From: Sarcocystis neurona
Lineage: Eukaryota; Apicomplexa; Conoidasida; Eucoccidiorida; Sarcocystidae
Direction of reading: 5' to 3'
Assembly: GCA_000727475.1 (NCBI GenBank)
Contig: KL647291.1
Location: forward strand, 4,115,873-4,179,872
DNA: 64,000 bases
Shown: positions 15,652 to 30,308 of the stretch, piece by piece
Layout of the letters: every line of letters starts with the position of its first letter
Position numbering within the stretch: the stretch's first letter is position 1
Translations under genes and position numbers: made by a program
The notes under the pieces: model-generated
What the model saw: the letters and a program-made list of their open reading frames with translations, nothing else
Databases searched by the model: none
Told to the model about the DNA's origin: nothing

Positions 15652-18600
15652 GTGTGTGTGCATAAGATATACATACACGCAAACAGGTATGCATACGTGC
15701 ACATATATGTATATATATATATGCATGTACATACATTAATATCCACAAATACATATATATATATATATATATGGATACATGGTAACGGCACACGTGCACG
15801 AATAGAGACACGCACGTATGCAGATGTATATACACATATACACGGGTTTGTATAAGACACACAAAAACGCATACTATCACGCATATATATATATAAACAG
15901 ACACATATATATATATATATATGTTTATGCATATGCATGTGTACATACACGTATGTTTGGATGAGACATACGTACACGCGTACATGACCAGCGAGGGAAT
16001 TTCGGGTTGTATGTGGAGAGACGAGCCTGCAACAGCAGTGCTGCTTGACAGAGGGGCAGAACGCGTGTGTCCTTTAAAGAGCAGGAGAAAATTACCTTTT
16101 CGCGGTCCGCCAGTTCCTTCTGCTGCTGCAGGTTGCGCTGCTCCAGCTGCTGCAGCCGCTCCGCCTGCTCCTGCTGGTCCTTCGTTTTTTCTTCGAGCTG
16201 GACGATCGCACTGCTCTGTTGGCAGCAGCGCAGCACGGCGCGCAGACGAGACGCAGGGATGTTGCTGCCGCTGCGTTCCTCTCTCAACGTCTTCACCCCT
16301 ACACTTCGCAGGATGCCGCTCCTTTCTCTTTCTATATATATTCATATATATGTGTGCACCAAATATATATATACGTGTGCAGCACACACATATATACGTA
16401 TATATATATATATATATATATCACATGTATGCTGCTGCGTATCCGACGATCCTGTATCTGCATCCCTCTCATGTGCCGACCTACCCCCACCTGGCCAAAA
16501 CAACGTATATAATTATTTCGAGCTACACACCTCTATTTGTATGCCTCTCTACGTAGTGCCTCTCTATCCATTTACCTACTCATATATACATATATATATG
16601 TATACGCCTGTACAAGGTACGTACGTGCAAAGATATATATATATATATATATATTCTGTGCATGTCTACGTTGCGCCTACCTATCTATCTACCTATCTAC
16701 ATTTATGAATATATCTCTATACATACAGGCATACATACTGTATACGAACGTACATATGTATTACACATACGTACGTATAGAGATAGAGAGGCACACGTAT
16801 ACACAGGTGGACTCTACCCTTGAAATGTATGACACGAGTAGAGAACAGGGCACGCCTCTGCGTCCATTTCTCTTCGGCATGTACATGTATATCTGTTCCT
16901 ACACTTGATCAAGGAACGTATATTTCTTCCACTATAAACAAGACACAAGCACATATTCCCGTCCGTTCTAGACAACGCGAACATACACATCTATTTGCAT
17001 ATGTGGACACCATATATACATATATATATATAGGCAGGACATACAGACAAGATAGAAATGCTTATCTTTTTCTCTATATATTGTAGACAACGCGAACATA
17101 TACATCTATTTGCAGATGTGGACAACTTATATATATATATATATATATCCATATGTAGGCAGGACCCACAGCCAAGACAGAAATGCCTATCTTTTTCTCT
17201 CTACGTTGTGGACAACGCAACCGTATATATCTCCCTGCGCATGTGGACAACATATATATTTATGTATCCACACACAGGCAGGATAGAGACGTATCTGTCT
17301 TCCCATTTATGGACAAAAGACGTACTTCTTTGGATACGTAGACAACGCACACACACGCACACATGCACCTCCCTATCCGTAGATAAACAGTACCCGCGCA
17401 TATTCTTCTTCCCATACATCTATATGCATATATATACACATGCTTCTCCAATACACCCACAAATTCCTTCATATATATATACATGTGTATGCATATGGAC
17501 AATATACACACGTAGTTCTCTTCCGAAATGAATGGATAATACGCCCACAAATTTCTCCTTTCATGCATATATATGCGTGGACAACACACACACATATTTC
17601 CATATGAACAGAGGGCACCGCCACAATTTTCTTCTGCTACATATATATATATATATATACGTGGTGGGGGAATAGACACAACGTACACACACATACGTTT
17701 CTCCTTCCACAGATATGGACAAAGTACACACCAACGTACACTCAGTTTCTCCAGGTGTAGAGACTGCAGAAGCGCATTTCTCTGCAAACCTACGTACAGA
17801 CAAAGCTGTCGAAGATATATATGTATACACAGATAGACAACATGCTGCGTCGAGGGAAAACTAACATGCCGGCGCAAGAGCGCTCCAAGCGTTTCACCGA
17901 GCTGCTTGGTTTCCTGCTGCGATGGCCGCCGTCCCCCGCCCTCGGCCTGCGGCATCGCCACGAGTCCTGCTGCTGCTACTGCAGCTGCCTCCTCCTTCTG
18001 CAGCAGAGCAGCAGCACCAGGGTGCAGCGAAGCGGATGCACTCGAAGCAGAGAGGAACGCAGCGGCCCAAAGCAACCCCCCACCATGCGCATGCAACGTC
18101 TGCCATGGCGACATCTCTTTTGCTGTCCCACGTGCCTCCCCAACGTGACTGCCCGCGGCATGCACATACACAGGAGTTCCTTCTTCTCTCTGTCGCCTTC
18201 GTATTCTTCCTCAGAAAAGCTACACATATATACGCATATATATACATGTGTCACTGCGTCTCTCTGTCTATGCATCTATCTACCTTTTTACCTACGTATA
18301 TCTGTCTGTATCTATCTGCCCATGTGCACAGATTTGCCCCATCGACCTACCTACGTGTCCATATATATGCATATATATATATATATACATAGACAGATAG
18401 ATAGATAGATACATACATACATAGAGAGTGCGTATGTGTACGACATCACTTGGCCAAAAGAAAAACAGAATTTCTCGTTTTCAATGATGTCACGCGGGTG
18501 GGTGCAGGACGGCACGGCTGTCCGTCCAGCAGACCCGTCGCGACGCCCGCACCAGCGGTCACACATACACACACATGCATGCCGCGACAACGACGCATGG

Positions 18601-21600
18601 GGGAGGCTGCCGCTGCTGCTGAGGGGACAAAACACTCGGCCGAGAAGACGCGGACTTCCACGTTCGACGAGCACCTGCTGCCGTTTCTGTTGCTCCAGCA
18701 GTTTCTTCGCGTCGGCCAGCTCGCCCTGCAGCTTTGTCACTGCTGCTGCAGAGACCTTCGCTGCAACCTCCTGCAGAGAAGAGGAGACGAAAACAGCAGG
18801 CCAACGCAGCGGCACCGCTTCACTGTCGGCCATACCCCGGCGTCCCAGACGGAGGTAATGCACCAAGATATTCTCATTTCAATGGACAGCACACCAACAC
18901 TTCTACAAGGTACTTGGACGGAAATCATACATAGACGTACAACCTCACGTATACATATATATATATATGAGATTTATCCATATATAGACGTACATGGCCG
19001 TTGGAAACGAAGCGGGGGATAGAAACAGAAGGAGATAAGCATCTAAATATGCGTGTACATGAACATACATATTTTGGTGAGTGGGAGCATTTATATATTC
19101 ACGTACATCCCTCAGTACATACTACACGTCGAGGTGGGTAGCAGCATCAACGTGTACAAATACAAGGAGAAGTGCGCTACCGAGTACGTTCGTACACACG
19201 CACATCTGTGTCTCTATGTATGTATGTATACATACGTACATATAAGTAGGTAGATAAGGATAAATTCACGTAGACAGACAGACGGATACAGATAAAGGTA
19301 CGTAGAAGGCTAAATAGAGACAGAGAGAGACACAGTCATATCCATATATATATATATATATATAAATGCGGATACAGAGATATAGAGAGAGGCGACACAT
19401 AGTAAATAGTTAGATATAAATGTTGAACCGAGAGTGACGCAGAGACCGCGGAGGGTCTGTACCTTTTCTTTTCGTAGAGCCTGGAGCTCCTCGACGGCCT
19501 TTTCCTTGCTGCGCTCTGCCTGCTGCAACTGCATACATCAGCAGCAACAGCAGCAGAAGCGCAGCCCAGGTGCGTGTGGCAGCACTGGACAGCTGCAGCG
19601 TGGGAGAGCGTGTGCCGCAAGTAGCCGCAGGAAGGGAACAGCAGCGCAGAGAGTAGCGCAACACAGCAGCCACATAACCGCAGCAATATACAAGTAGGCA
19701 AGAAGACGGGAAACAGTCGCCGTCCAGTCCACGTCACGCAGTCCCCACACATATATGCTCCTCGAACCTGTAGAGATATACTTACACATATATATGTGAA
19801 TACATATATTTGTACACACTCATGCGTATGTGTAGAGAAACATATGTATATTTACAATAACACATATATACATATTTGCGGAAGTGAAGAGGCACACGTT
19901 GGTGTATACGTATGGGCGGAAACCCCCATGCAGGAAGCACCCTGCCCTGCGGCCGTTTCTTCACAAGGCGCCTGAGTCACATGAGCAGCGCTTGACGCGG
20001 CCGCGGGAACTTCGCAAGAGCGCCGATGACAGAAGGCAGCAACAACGTGGCGCACGAGGACGAAAAGGCATATCATTGTCCCTCCTGTTCCTGCTGCTAA
20101 GACCAGCTCTGCGTTCCGGCGGCTGCTGCTTCTGGTGAGACTCCTGCTGCTGCTGTTTACGGCTCCTCCTGCCTACTGCCAGTGCCTGCTGCGGGTTACC
20201 GCTGCTGCCTCCTGCTGCTGCCGCTGCTGGTCACTGCTGCTGCTGCCCACTGCTGCTGCTGCAGCTCGCTACTGTGCGGCTGCTGCTTCCTAGCGCGGCT
20301 GCTCGTTCCTCCTGCAGCTGCGAGTCCCTGCTGACGCTGCTGGCTACCTGAAGCATGTGAATACGACCCACGCCCTGCAGACGCGTGAGCATCAGCAACG
20401 AGGGCAGCGTTTCTAACACGGCAGCGGCACACGCACAGCAGCTTCTTTCCACAGAGTCTACCCAGAGCCCCATGGGCCTCACCCAGCAGCAGCAGCAGCA
20501 AACAACGCACGGGCGAGGCGGGCACCGCGACGAGACGACCATAAATTGAAGAGGCGACAGCAGCAGACTCTCCACCTTCAAACTACTCGGGGTGCTCTAC
20601 CAGTTAACTGCTGCTGCATGCGTTCATCTACTTGTGTATACATGAGCGTACTTGCGTATGTATACGTATATCTGTGCGTGTATATATATAAATATTCATG
20701 AATCACATCCATACATCTTTGCATGGCAATAGCTACATATATGTATATGGGCGTACACAAATTTGTGTATACATAGGGGGAACGTTCACGTGAATACTGA
20801 CGCATACGCCTGCAGCAAAGAATCTGAAAAACATACATACATACATACATACATATATATGTATATATATTACATGTATATATATATGTGTATATATATA
20901 TATATATATGTACATATGTGTACGTACGTCACTTTGCCCTTTGTGGTGCGGTGCAGAAGGAAAGTAAGAGCAGTGAACGACAAACTGCAGCCGTTCGAAC
21001 AACAGCAGCGGGACGGCCTCGCAACGTCGCAGCAGCAGCAGCGAGAAGCCGCATTGTGCCACCAGATGCAGCGGCACCTCGGGTTAATGTGGCAGCAGCA
21101 GGTCGGCAGGTTCGTACACGTGGAGCGCATGCAGCAACCGCAGCAGTACCTCAACAGCAACAGCGGAGCGCAGAAGACGTTGCCCAGCAAATGCCGCACA
21201 GTAGCTGCCGTCACACTTGAGCAGCAGCAGCAGTGTTGCCTACAGTCAATCTATCTCTCCTCCTGCATATCTATATATATATGCCTTTGAGCGGAAGGAC
21301 GGTCGCCTCGAAGCTGAAAACCACCAGCTGGTCTCTACAGCAGCAGCAGAGCGGGTAGCAGTTGTGAAGCGACTGGAGCAGCAGCAGCAGCAGCAGGGCC
21401 TGCCCAGCAGGAAAAACAGCAAAGTTGGTCGGCAGAGCATGCAGCAGCAGCCACTTCAGCAGTCTGTCAGACAGGGCACGCGTGTTGCTGCTACTGCTGC
21501 TGTTCCCCGCACCTCACCTGCTCACGCAGTCTTGCCTGCTCAGCTTCAGCAGCACCTGCTGCCGCCGTCTGCAATGCGAGAGACAGACACAGACTCAGAA

Positions 21601-24600
21601 ACCTGGGCAGCAAATAAAATGCGCGGCGGAGTGCTTCGCCGAAAATTCTCCTGCTGTCTGTTCACGTACTCCCGTAGCAAGGAATGCGGGGTACTACTAT
21701 CTTCATATATAAGCAGCAATCATAGACGTGGACACACACGTACGCGCTGCGCTTCAGCAACACAAAGAGACAGACATACACACACACACACACATATGCG
21801 GAAGGTTGTCTTGTTTTTATACACAAACGACTATTTACAGCTACACAGATATATCTGCCTAGCACAGGCGTGTTTGCCTCCCTGCTGCGAGGCGACATAG
21901 GTATACGTGCCTAGCATACGTATGTGTACCTGCCTGCTGCGGGGCGAAATAGATATATCTGCCTAGCATATATATGTGTGCCTGCCTCCTGCGAAGATAT
22001 GCGTATATATACGCCTAGCGAATACGTGTCCCTAGCACACCTCGAGACAAAAGTCAAGCTGGCACAAAGGCATTTCTATATACGGCTCGATATAGTAGAT
22101 GTATCTGACATCAACGAACCTCCGTATATATACAAGTATATATAACATATGGATATATGTAGATATGTAGGTGACTCGCCTCCCTGTTGCGCACACACAG
22201 ATAATACACACCTTCCACGCAGTCTTCAGCAGTACGCACACATACCTGTGGGCATGCGAACGTACAAGCGGAGGCACAGACTTGAAGGTCGATAGTGACA
22301 CGCGCGTCGCTGTTCACTTGCACACAGACTCAAGCAAAACAGCCCCAGTAGCAGCAGCCGAAGTCTCGCCGGGAACGCCACAACAGGAGGGGGAGAAGCA
22401 GCGGCACCAGCAGCAGCAGTGGCACCAGCAGCAGCAGCGGCACCAGCAGCAGCGGCAGCGGCAGCGGCGGCAGCGGCAGAAGCAACAGGAGTGGCTGCCA
22501 CAACATTAGCAGCAGCAGCAGAGACGGCGGCACTAGGAGCAGCGGTGCTAGCGGCAGCTGCAACATAGGCCCAGTCCTTGCGTTACGGACAGCCGTCGAG
22601 CAGCAGCAGCTGCCGCAAGGGCTGCAGCAGCAACAGCAGCGGCAGAGGCGGCAGCAGGCAGAGTAGCGGAACCGCAGAACAGAAGCTGCTGCGAAGCATT
22701 GAAGAGGTCGTTTCCACGTTGGTGAATGCCCTGTCTTCGCGGCGGCGCTTGTAAGAAGAGCAGCAGACATCTGTGTCACGCATGCCTAAGCAAACAGTCT
22801 TTCACAAGCTTGACTTTATGACTGCGGGTGTCTAAGAGGAGCTACATTTCCTCCTATAGCCGCGTGAAAACTTCACAAATATGCTAGTGTTAAATATACA
22901 CATGCACCTCCACCCTTATAGATCTACAAATATACACGTACACGTACATATACATAGATATATACATATATTAATATATATATAGATAGAGAGAGAGGTA
23001 GAAAGACAGATATGGATATGTGTGCTTGATTGCGTGTACGTGCCACACCTATATACACGCGCTAGAGCAGCAGTAGCAATGGGAATGGCGGCACCTGCGG
23101 TCGACAGCAGCAGCACCCGCAGCGGGAGCGTCTGCAGCAGGTAGCAGCCTCTGCGATGTCTGCATGCGTATGCAAGCGCCTTTCCCGTAACACACATGTG
23201 AGGTGCTTACGAGCTGCTGCAGTTGCTGCTGCTGCTGCTGGTTATTTTCCTGAGTCGCGTTGTGCTGCTCCTGCAGCTGTTCCGAGTACTGCTTCATCTT
23301 TTCGTTTTCCTCCTGGAGCTGCGCTGCATGCGTTTTGCCTTCTTTCTCTGCTGCTTCTGTCTTCTGCCGCTCACGCTCTAAGGCAGCTTGCAGCTCCTGC
23401 ACCCGCTCGAGAAGCTGCTGCTCTCGTTGCTGCTGCTGTTGCAACAGCGCTTCTCCCGTCGCGTCTTTCTGCCGCTGCTCCTGCTGCTGTTGCGTCCCAT
23501 TTCGTTCTCCCACGCCGTCCTGCCGGCTCGCCTTCTCCTGCTGCTGCCGATGCTGCAGCGCAACCAGCTCTTCCTGCTTCTCAGCGAGCTGCTGCTCCAA
23601 CGCCGTCCTCCGCCGCGTTTCTTCAGCCGCAGTTTCCTGCTCTTCCAGCAGCCGCTTCCTCAGCTCCGCCATCTCCATGACTTGCTCATCTTGCAGCAGC
23701 TGCTCCTGCTGCTCAGCTAGCTGCCTCTGCAACGCGGCCACGTGGCGCTCGCGCTCAGCCAGCTGCTGCTTTTCCTCCTCCAGCCGCAGCTTCTGCTGCT
23801 CCAGCTCCTGCTTCCGTCGCTCCAGCTGCTGCTGCTGCTCAGCGAGTTGTCGCTGCTGGACGGCGAGCTGCTCCCGCTCTTCTTCGAGACGGCGCTGCCC
23901 TTCGGCTGCGTTTGCTGTAGCTCCTCCGAGGGCTGCAGCGGCTGCTGTTTCTGCCCGCTGCAGCTCGTCCCGCAGCTTCTGTATCTGCTGCTGCGCGTCC
24001 TCTCGCTGCTCTTGAAGCTGCCGCTCCAAGCGCTTCTTTTCTTCTTTCAAGGCAGCAGCCGATTTCTCAGCGGCGGCGACCACAGCAGCGTCAGCCTGCG
24101 CGAAGACGCACGCAGCCGCTGTCACACGCTCATATATTAGCAGCTGCCTCACACATGAAGTTCCACAGGCTCGTTGCTTCACCCCGCAGGCCTCTCGTCT
24201 GCTGCTGTCCTGCCGTGTGCCCGCCGCAAAAGTCGCTCGCATGTGGCAGCGGAAAGCAGCAAATTCTATCTCTTCTAGCGTCGAGGCAATTACACATAAA
24301 CGAGATCAACAGAGAGAAACAGAAAAGAGCCTGTGTCTGCGTCGCTAGAGTCTCGCCCCTCAGGTGTACATCTTCTAGAGCCGATCGAAAAAGCACCGAT
24401 GCGCGCAGTACACCCCTACAAAAACTTCCCCTTTCTAAACTTCTACTCAGAAAACTTTTTATACATATAAGTCCTTGACAGGGGGAGGTCAGCTCTCTTT
24501 CTGTGTTCCTGATCAATTCTGCTCTCCACCTGGTATAGAGATGATAGACTGCAGCGTGGCTCATCACCGTTACCCGCTGCAGTACATCAATCGCACATAC

Positions 24601-25793
24601 GATATGGACCTGAGGGCTGCCTGCTGCCCCAGCAAAAATTTTGAGAGAAGCGTGCAGGCAGGCAGTACCTACAAATATTTCCTACAAGTATCAGACGCAT
24701 GCATGCAGTCAGGGTCTACAAATGTTTCCTGTAAGAATCAGGTGCACGGATGCGAGCAGCATCTACAAATATTTCTTCCGCGTAGAAGACGCATGCAGGC
24801 AGTGCTCTCACAGACGTCCACGTGCTTACGCACCCCAAACGGGGTGGTTTCGCTGCTGCTGCTGCTGCTGCGGTTCTGTTCGTCACGGGGGACACCCACA
24901 ACATCTCCACGTGCTTCTCCTTCCCCACACGACATGCATACGCGTGTCCACGTATACGTCTTCGCACACGTGCCAGGACACTTGTTATACAGATGCCAAC
25001 ATATATACACATAGCTCTGACTACGAGTGGCTATCTGTATCTGCGCCTACCTTCTATTCCACTCTCTGTACAAACACACATACATACATGTATATATATA
25101 TATATGGGTAGGAGTGGCGATCTTTATATATATATATAAGTGACTATCTGTTCCGGTGCCTACCTTCTATTCCACACTTTGTACAAATATACATATATAT
25201 ATAAGCAGATATATGTGACTAGGACTGAATATCTGTATCTGCGCCTTCGTCTTCGCTCCCAGTGTTTTTTTTGTGTCTTCAAGTAGGTAGCTGCCCATAC
25301 ATTTGTACAGAGGATTACATCTACACACAAACATATGCTGGTGGAGTATTCATATAAACGCGTAGTCCACACACACATATGTATACAGACTTCCCACGTA
25401 CGTAAAGTAGTACTCTCCTATACATATACACATACGGAAAAGGATACACGGGACAGCAGCAGCAGCAGCCAAGAAAGCAGAGAAGAAACGTGCGCTGCCA
25501 CCTGCTAGTCTGCAGCTGTCCCATCCCTGACAAAACACAGAGATACTCGTACCGACTTTTTTGTCGAGAGAAGTGAGTGACAGCAATTGATAATATCAGG
25601 CATTTTGCTCCTATGAACAACTCCCCGCCACGGCAGCACTACTTCACGTGACCACGCACGCATCTATACAAGATCATCCACTCTCTCCATGTCCTTCTGT
25701 ATTCGAAAAGAATACACACATACATATACAAAGATGCTGCCAAGTACCCCTAAACATATATATATGTATATATATACATATTCAAGTACACCT

Positions 25794-25831
<38 letters not shown>

Positions 25832-28800
25832 GTATGTCTACGTGAGGGTGTCCAGTTGTATCCACATATAAAAAGAGACTCACGTGTACAACTGCATACA
25901 TACATATACATACGAAGATTAGGTGCATAGAGACATACAGACAGATGTGGATAGATAGCTGGATATAGCCAGACGTACACATATAGACAGATACGGAATT
26001 TTTAGACAGACACAGATAGACAGATACGTACAGACAGATACAAACAGATAGATACACATAGATAAATGTAAACAGATACATATATATGTAGACAGATAGA
26101 GAGATGAAGATACGGACAGATGGGTAGAAACAGGTATAGATAAAGATATATATATGTGGAAAGTGATATGCTGCATGCAGTATTCTTCAGCCTCTCTGTG
26201 TCGTGCCACACACGTCTCCACACATACACACACACACACGCGCATACATACACACATAAATACATATCTATATGTGTACTCACCTGTGCAAACGAATGCG
26301 TATATGTACACAAATATCTATGCATACGTATATGAATATATGTGCGTGTCCGCAGGCAAGCGCTCTGCTGTCAGACTGCAGACAGCGAGGGCGGCAAGAA
26401 CGCCGTCCAGCCTCGAGTATGTCGCCGGCGTCTGCCCCACGCAGGGACAGCAGGTGGCGTGAAGAGCATTTCTTTTCTTCTCTACTTCCGTTATCCTCTC
26501 CTGTCAAAAAAAGGCGCGTGGCTCAGACTAAACCCTCTGGGAGGCGCGTCTATACATCCACGTGTATACGCACATGTAAAAAAACACGCCCAGGTACACA
26601 TACACATTTACATACATATATACAGATAGGCAGGCAGCTATACGCACAGATATACGCAACACATCCACACCCGCACTCACGTAGTAAGAAAGATACACAG
26701 ACGCATACTTGTGTGGACGCCCATATAATATCCCGACGCAGCAGAGGCGGATGGCGGTCGGTACAGGGGCGTCGCCTTGAGCGTGAGTGAGTCTCAAATT
26801 TGGGAAGAAGCAGAAGGATTTTGGCAGAGAGAACAGAGACATGCAACGAGCTCGGTTATCATTTTCCGAGTAAATCCTCCTGGCGAGCGATCGGAGCTGA
26901 AGCGCACTCAGCTCTCCATCCCCCCCACACACATACACACACGACTTCGTGAAGAAGGCGATGATTTTTTCCCGGAGAAAGTGTGAAGTCTTCCTGACAT
27001 GCCTTCGTCTAAAATATTTATCGAAGAAAGTGGAGAGTTGTCGAGACGCACATCGCAAGGACGCCCGAGGAATTCAGATTCGCCAAGGAAACCCAGCTGG
27101 AGGAGAAAGGCGGGGAGACGCAGACAACGCGCCTGAGTTGGTCTACACAAGCGAGAAGAGTGTAGGGAGCTGCCGCATCTTGTTGCTTACCTGCTGCTCG
27201 CCGGGCGACGCGTTCTGCTGCCTGGACCTTCGCAGCTCCTCTTCTGCACGCGCCGCGTTGGCGCGGGCGGCTTCCTCTCTCTATGACAGAGGCGCCCGCG
27301 AGGCGGCAGCAGCAACAGCAGCACACAGCACTGCGCGTCAGAGGAAGTGGGGAGCTCTCGAGCAGAAAACGTCGCTCTTTCTTTTGAATGAAAGGGGAGC
27401 TCCATACACACGGATATACAAACGGAGACGGCTTCGACGACTTGATATGATGACAGGCTACCTTCCCCAGCAGAGAACTGTAAATTCGCATATATCGAAA
27501 CGGCCACCTACACGTACACATGTGTTTATCTTCGTTGCCCCTCCATCTGCTGCCGTCCGCAGGTGGTGCCTACGTTGCTGCAGCAAGAGGTTCGACGACA
27601 GAGGAGTTGAGGAGCAGCAGCAGCAGCAACAGGCGAAGCAGGCGTTTCCGCCTCCACTCTGTTGCTGCTGCTGCAGCCCCACGTCGCGGAAAAACTGAGG
27701 CGCCGCAGCACCAACAGCAAAGGCAGCGGCGGCCCCCGCAGACCTCGAACGTTGTTGCTGGCACGCACTTCGTGACTTCGCTCAATGCCGCTGCTGCTCG
27801 AGAAGCTGCCTCGTCGCATTAGGGCACTGAGAGGAGTTACGAAATGCGTGCCAGCAACGACGTTTGATGTCTGCGGGGGCTGCAGCTGCCTGTGCTGTTG
27901 ATGGCAAATTTTTCTCCCTCCCTCTCCCCTACGCACGCACATGATTCTTTCTCTACATATATATATATATGTATACGCACTCGCGTATGGACCTATGGAC
28001 TCTGATGTGTGCCTTCTTCTGTGCGGATATATATACACACACATATATACACATATGAATATATAGTTTTGAAACACTTCCGTTTAATTGTGGCCAGTCA
28101 CTATGGCTGCACGGTCGTGTATCCCAAAGTTATATATATAGACACTTTGACGAGGAAATCTCCCTACAGTAAGTACCGAAAAAACCATACAAGTAGAGAT
28201 ATACACATGCAACTTATATATATATGTGCGCGTGTGTACGCATATGTATATGCTCTCTCCCTGTCTCTGTATGTATACATATATTGTCCAATTTACTTGC
28301 ACGTGTATCTGTTTTGTTTACAGATGTCTTCACGTATATATCTACTACAGAGTAGTTGTATGTGTTTGTGCATATGTGTGTATCAGAACGTCTACATAGA
28401 AGCACGTAGGTGTGTACCTTACGCAGGGAAGCACATAGCTTCGTAGCCCCATGAATATGTACAACCACCTCCGTGTGTAAGAACGTATGTATATACGCGT
28501 CTACATACGTACGTGTAGAGGCACGTCCGCATACGCGTGCAGGCGTATACATCCATATATATTCTCGAAAGTATGTGAAGGCGTCTGTGGCTGCAGCGCT
28601 GAAATGGATCGATCGAGGAGGAGGAGCAGAGTGCAGCGACCGGACAGCACCGCCGAGGTCACATCTGCAGGTCTCCTCCTGGTGTACGTACACCTCCGCT
28701 GTCCTACGTTAGCGTCGTGTGTAGAGGCGTATATTATCGAGTGGTGGACCCCGTTTGATGGCCACAAGCGAGGCTTTGCAGGGAATTCGTAGTATTCACC

Positions 28801-30277
28801 CGGCCGTGCGGAAAGCGAAGAGAGACGGCGAGGAGAATAGACAAGGGAGGGGAGACACACAGGAGGCCCAGCAGCATCGAGACACAGCGAGAAAACGAGG
28901 AAAACGCACAGAGACAGAGACACGAAGGGGGAGACCGAAGAAAACGACCGGAGAAAGGCATGCATGCGTACAGATAGGTGTGTCCACGTCGAATGGGGGG
29001 GAATGCGTACACACGCAAGTATGTATCCCGCGCGTCTAGCGTACGAGCCGAAAGTCACTTCTACAGAGGGCGCACGCTGAGAGCTGGTCGTACAAATGTA
29101 CGTGCAAAAGAAGAGAAAGTCACTACAAGGAGACACACACACACACACGTATACATATCCACATATAAACCTGCCAACACACCCACACATAGAAATAAGC
29201 CTGCCACCTGCACTCACGACGCTCGCATGCAAGCAGAAACGCAGGCAGGTTACCAAGGAGTCAAGGCAGGGACACCCACCGGCATGTGTGCGTATGGTGG
29301 TTTATGTATGTGTATGTGTGTCTACAGACATTCAACTTGACTTTGCTGTGTGAGGAGATATGGGGCGGGAGGATAGAGAACGAAGAGAGGCTGGAAGAAG
29401 AAACGACGTACCAGCTGTTGCAGCTCGTCTTCGAGGCGTTGAACAGCGGCCGCCTGCTGCTGCTGGGCCAGGGCCTGCAGCGGAGCGACAGCGGACCGAT
29501 CGGACAGCAGGGACAGATAGTGTACCGCGCGGAAGGGGCGCCGAGCAGCAGTGAGAGGGAGCGGCGCACCGGCAGGAGGGACAACGACGCCACAAGAGAA
29601 GCAGCAACAGCAGCAGAGACAGCAGGGGAAGACGCAGCAGCGGGAAGACAAGAAAAAGAAGAAGCAGCAACAAAAAGATGCCAGGAGCCTGTGCAACAGC
29701 ACCAGCATCTACGGCTGCTGCACGCCTCCCGCAGCATCAGCTGCAACAGAGAGAGCTGGAGCTGGAGCACGTGCAGCATCAGCAGCAGCACCTGCAGCAG
29801 CACCTGCAGCACCACCAGCAGCTGCAGCATCACAGCAACAGCTGCGACCGCAGCAACAGCAGCCGCATCACAAAAACGCCTGTTATCAACGAGGAAGCAG
29901 AAGTGGGAAAGTGCAGAAGACAGTTTTCATCAGGCAGCGGATCGCGATCGGTGTACTTCTCGAGAACTGCTGCCTAACCTAAGAAAATATGTAATACACG
30001 TATGCAACGAATGAAGCTCTCCATTCTCGCTCTATTACGTCTTTAAACTCTATCTCTCTCCTTACATATGTATATATATACATACACATGTGTAAGCATG
30101 TATATATATACATGTATGTGTACATATAGACATACGCATGTACACACGTTACGCCTTTGAACGCTCTCTCTTTACTTATATATATATATGCGTTACGTCT
30201 TTGAACTCTCTCTCTCTCTACGTATATATATGCATGCATACACATGTACATACCTATCGCATGTGGTGTCTTTACAG

Positions 30278-30308
<31 letters not shown>

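Noticed and set aside
18180..18222. Charged minus-strand segment EEYEGDREKKELL
   Set aside because: Only a weak GAG acceptor and the donor leaves phase 1, unlike every accepted gene A exon.
24500..24567. Helix-like minus segment VESRIDQEHRKRADL after a CCAG acceptor
   Set aside because: No acceptable donor in any phase. Two frames are equally plausible, so it was not called.
26230..26340. Consensus donor CACAG|GTGAGT on the minus strand
   Set aside because: No in-phase acceptor; upstream sequence is AT satellite.
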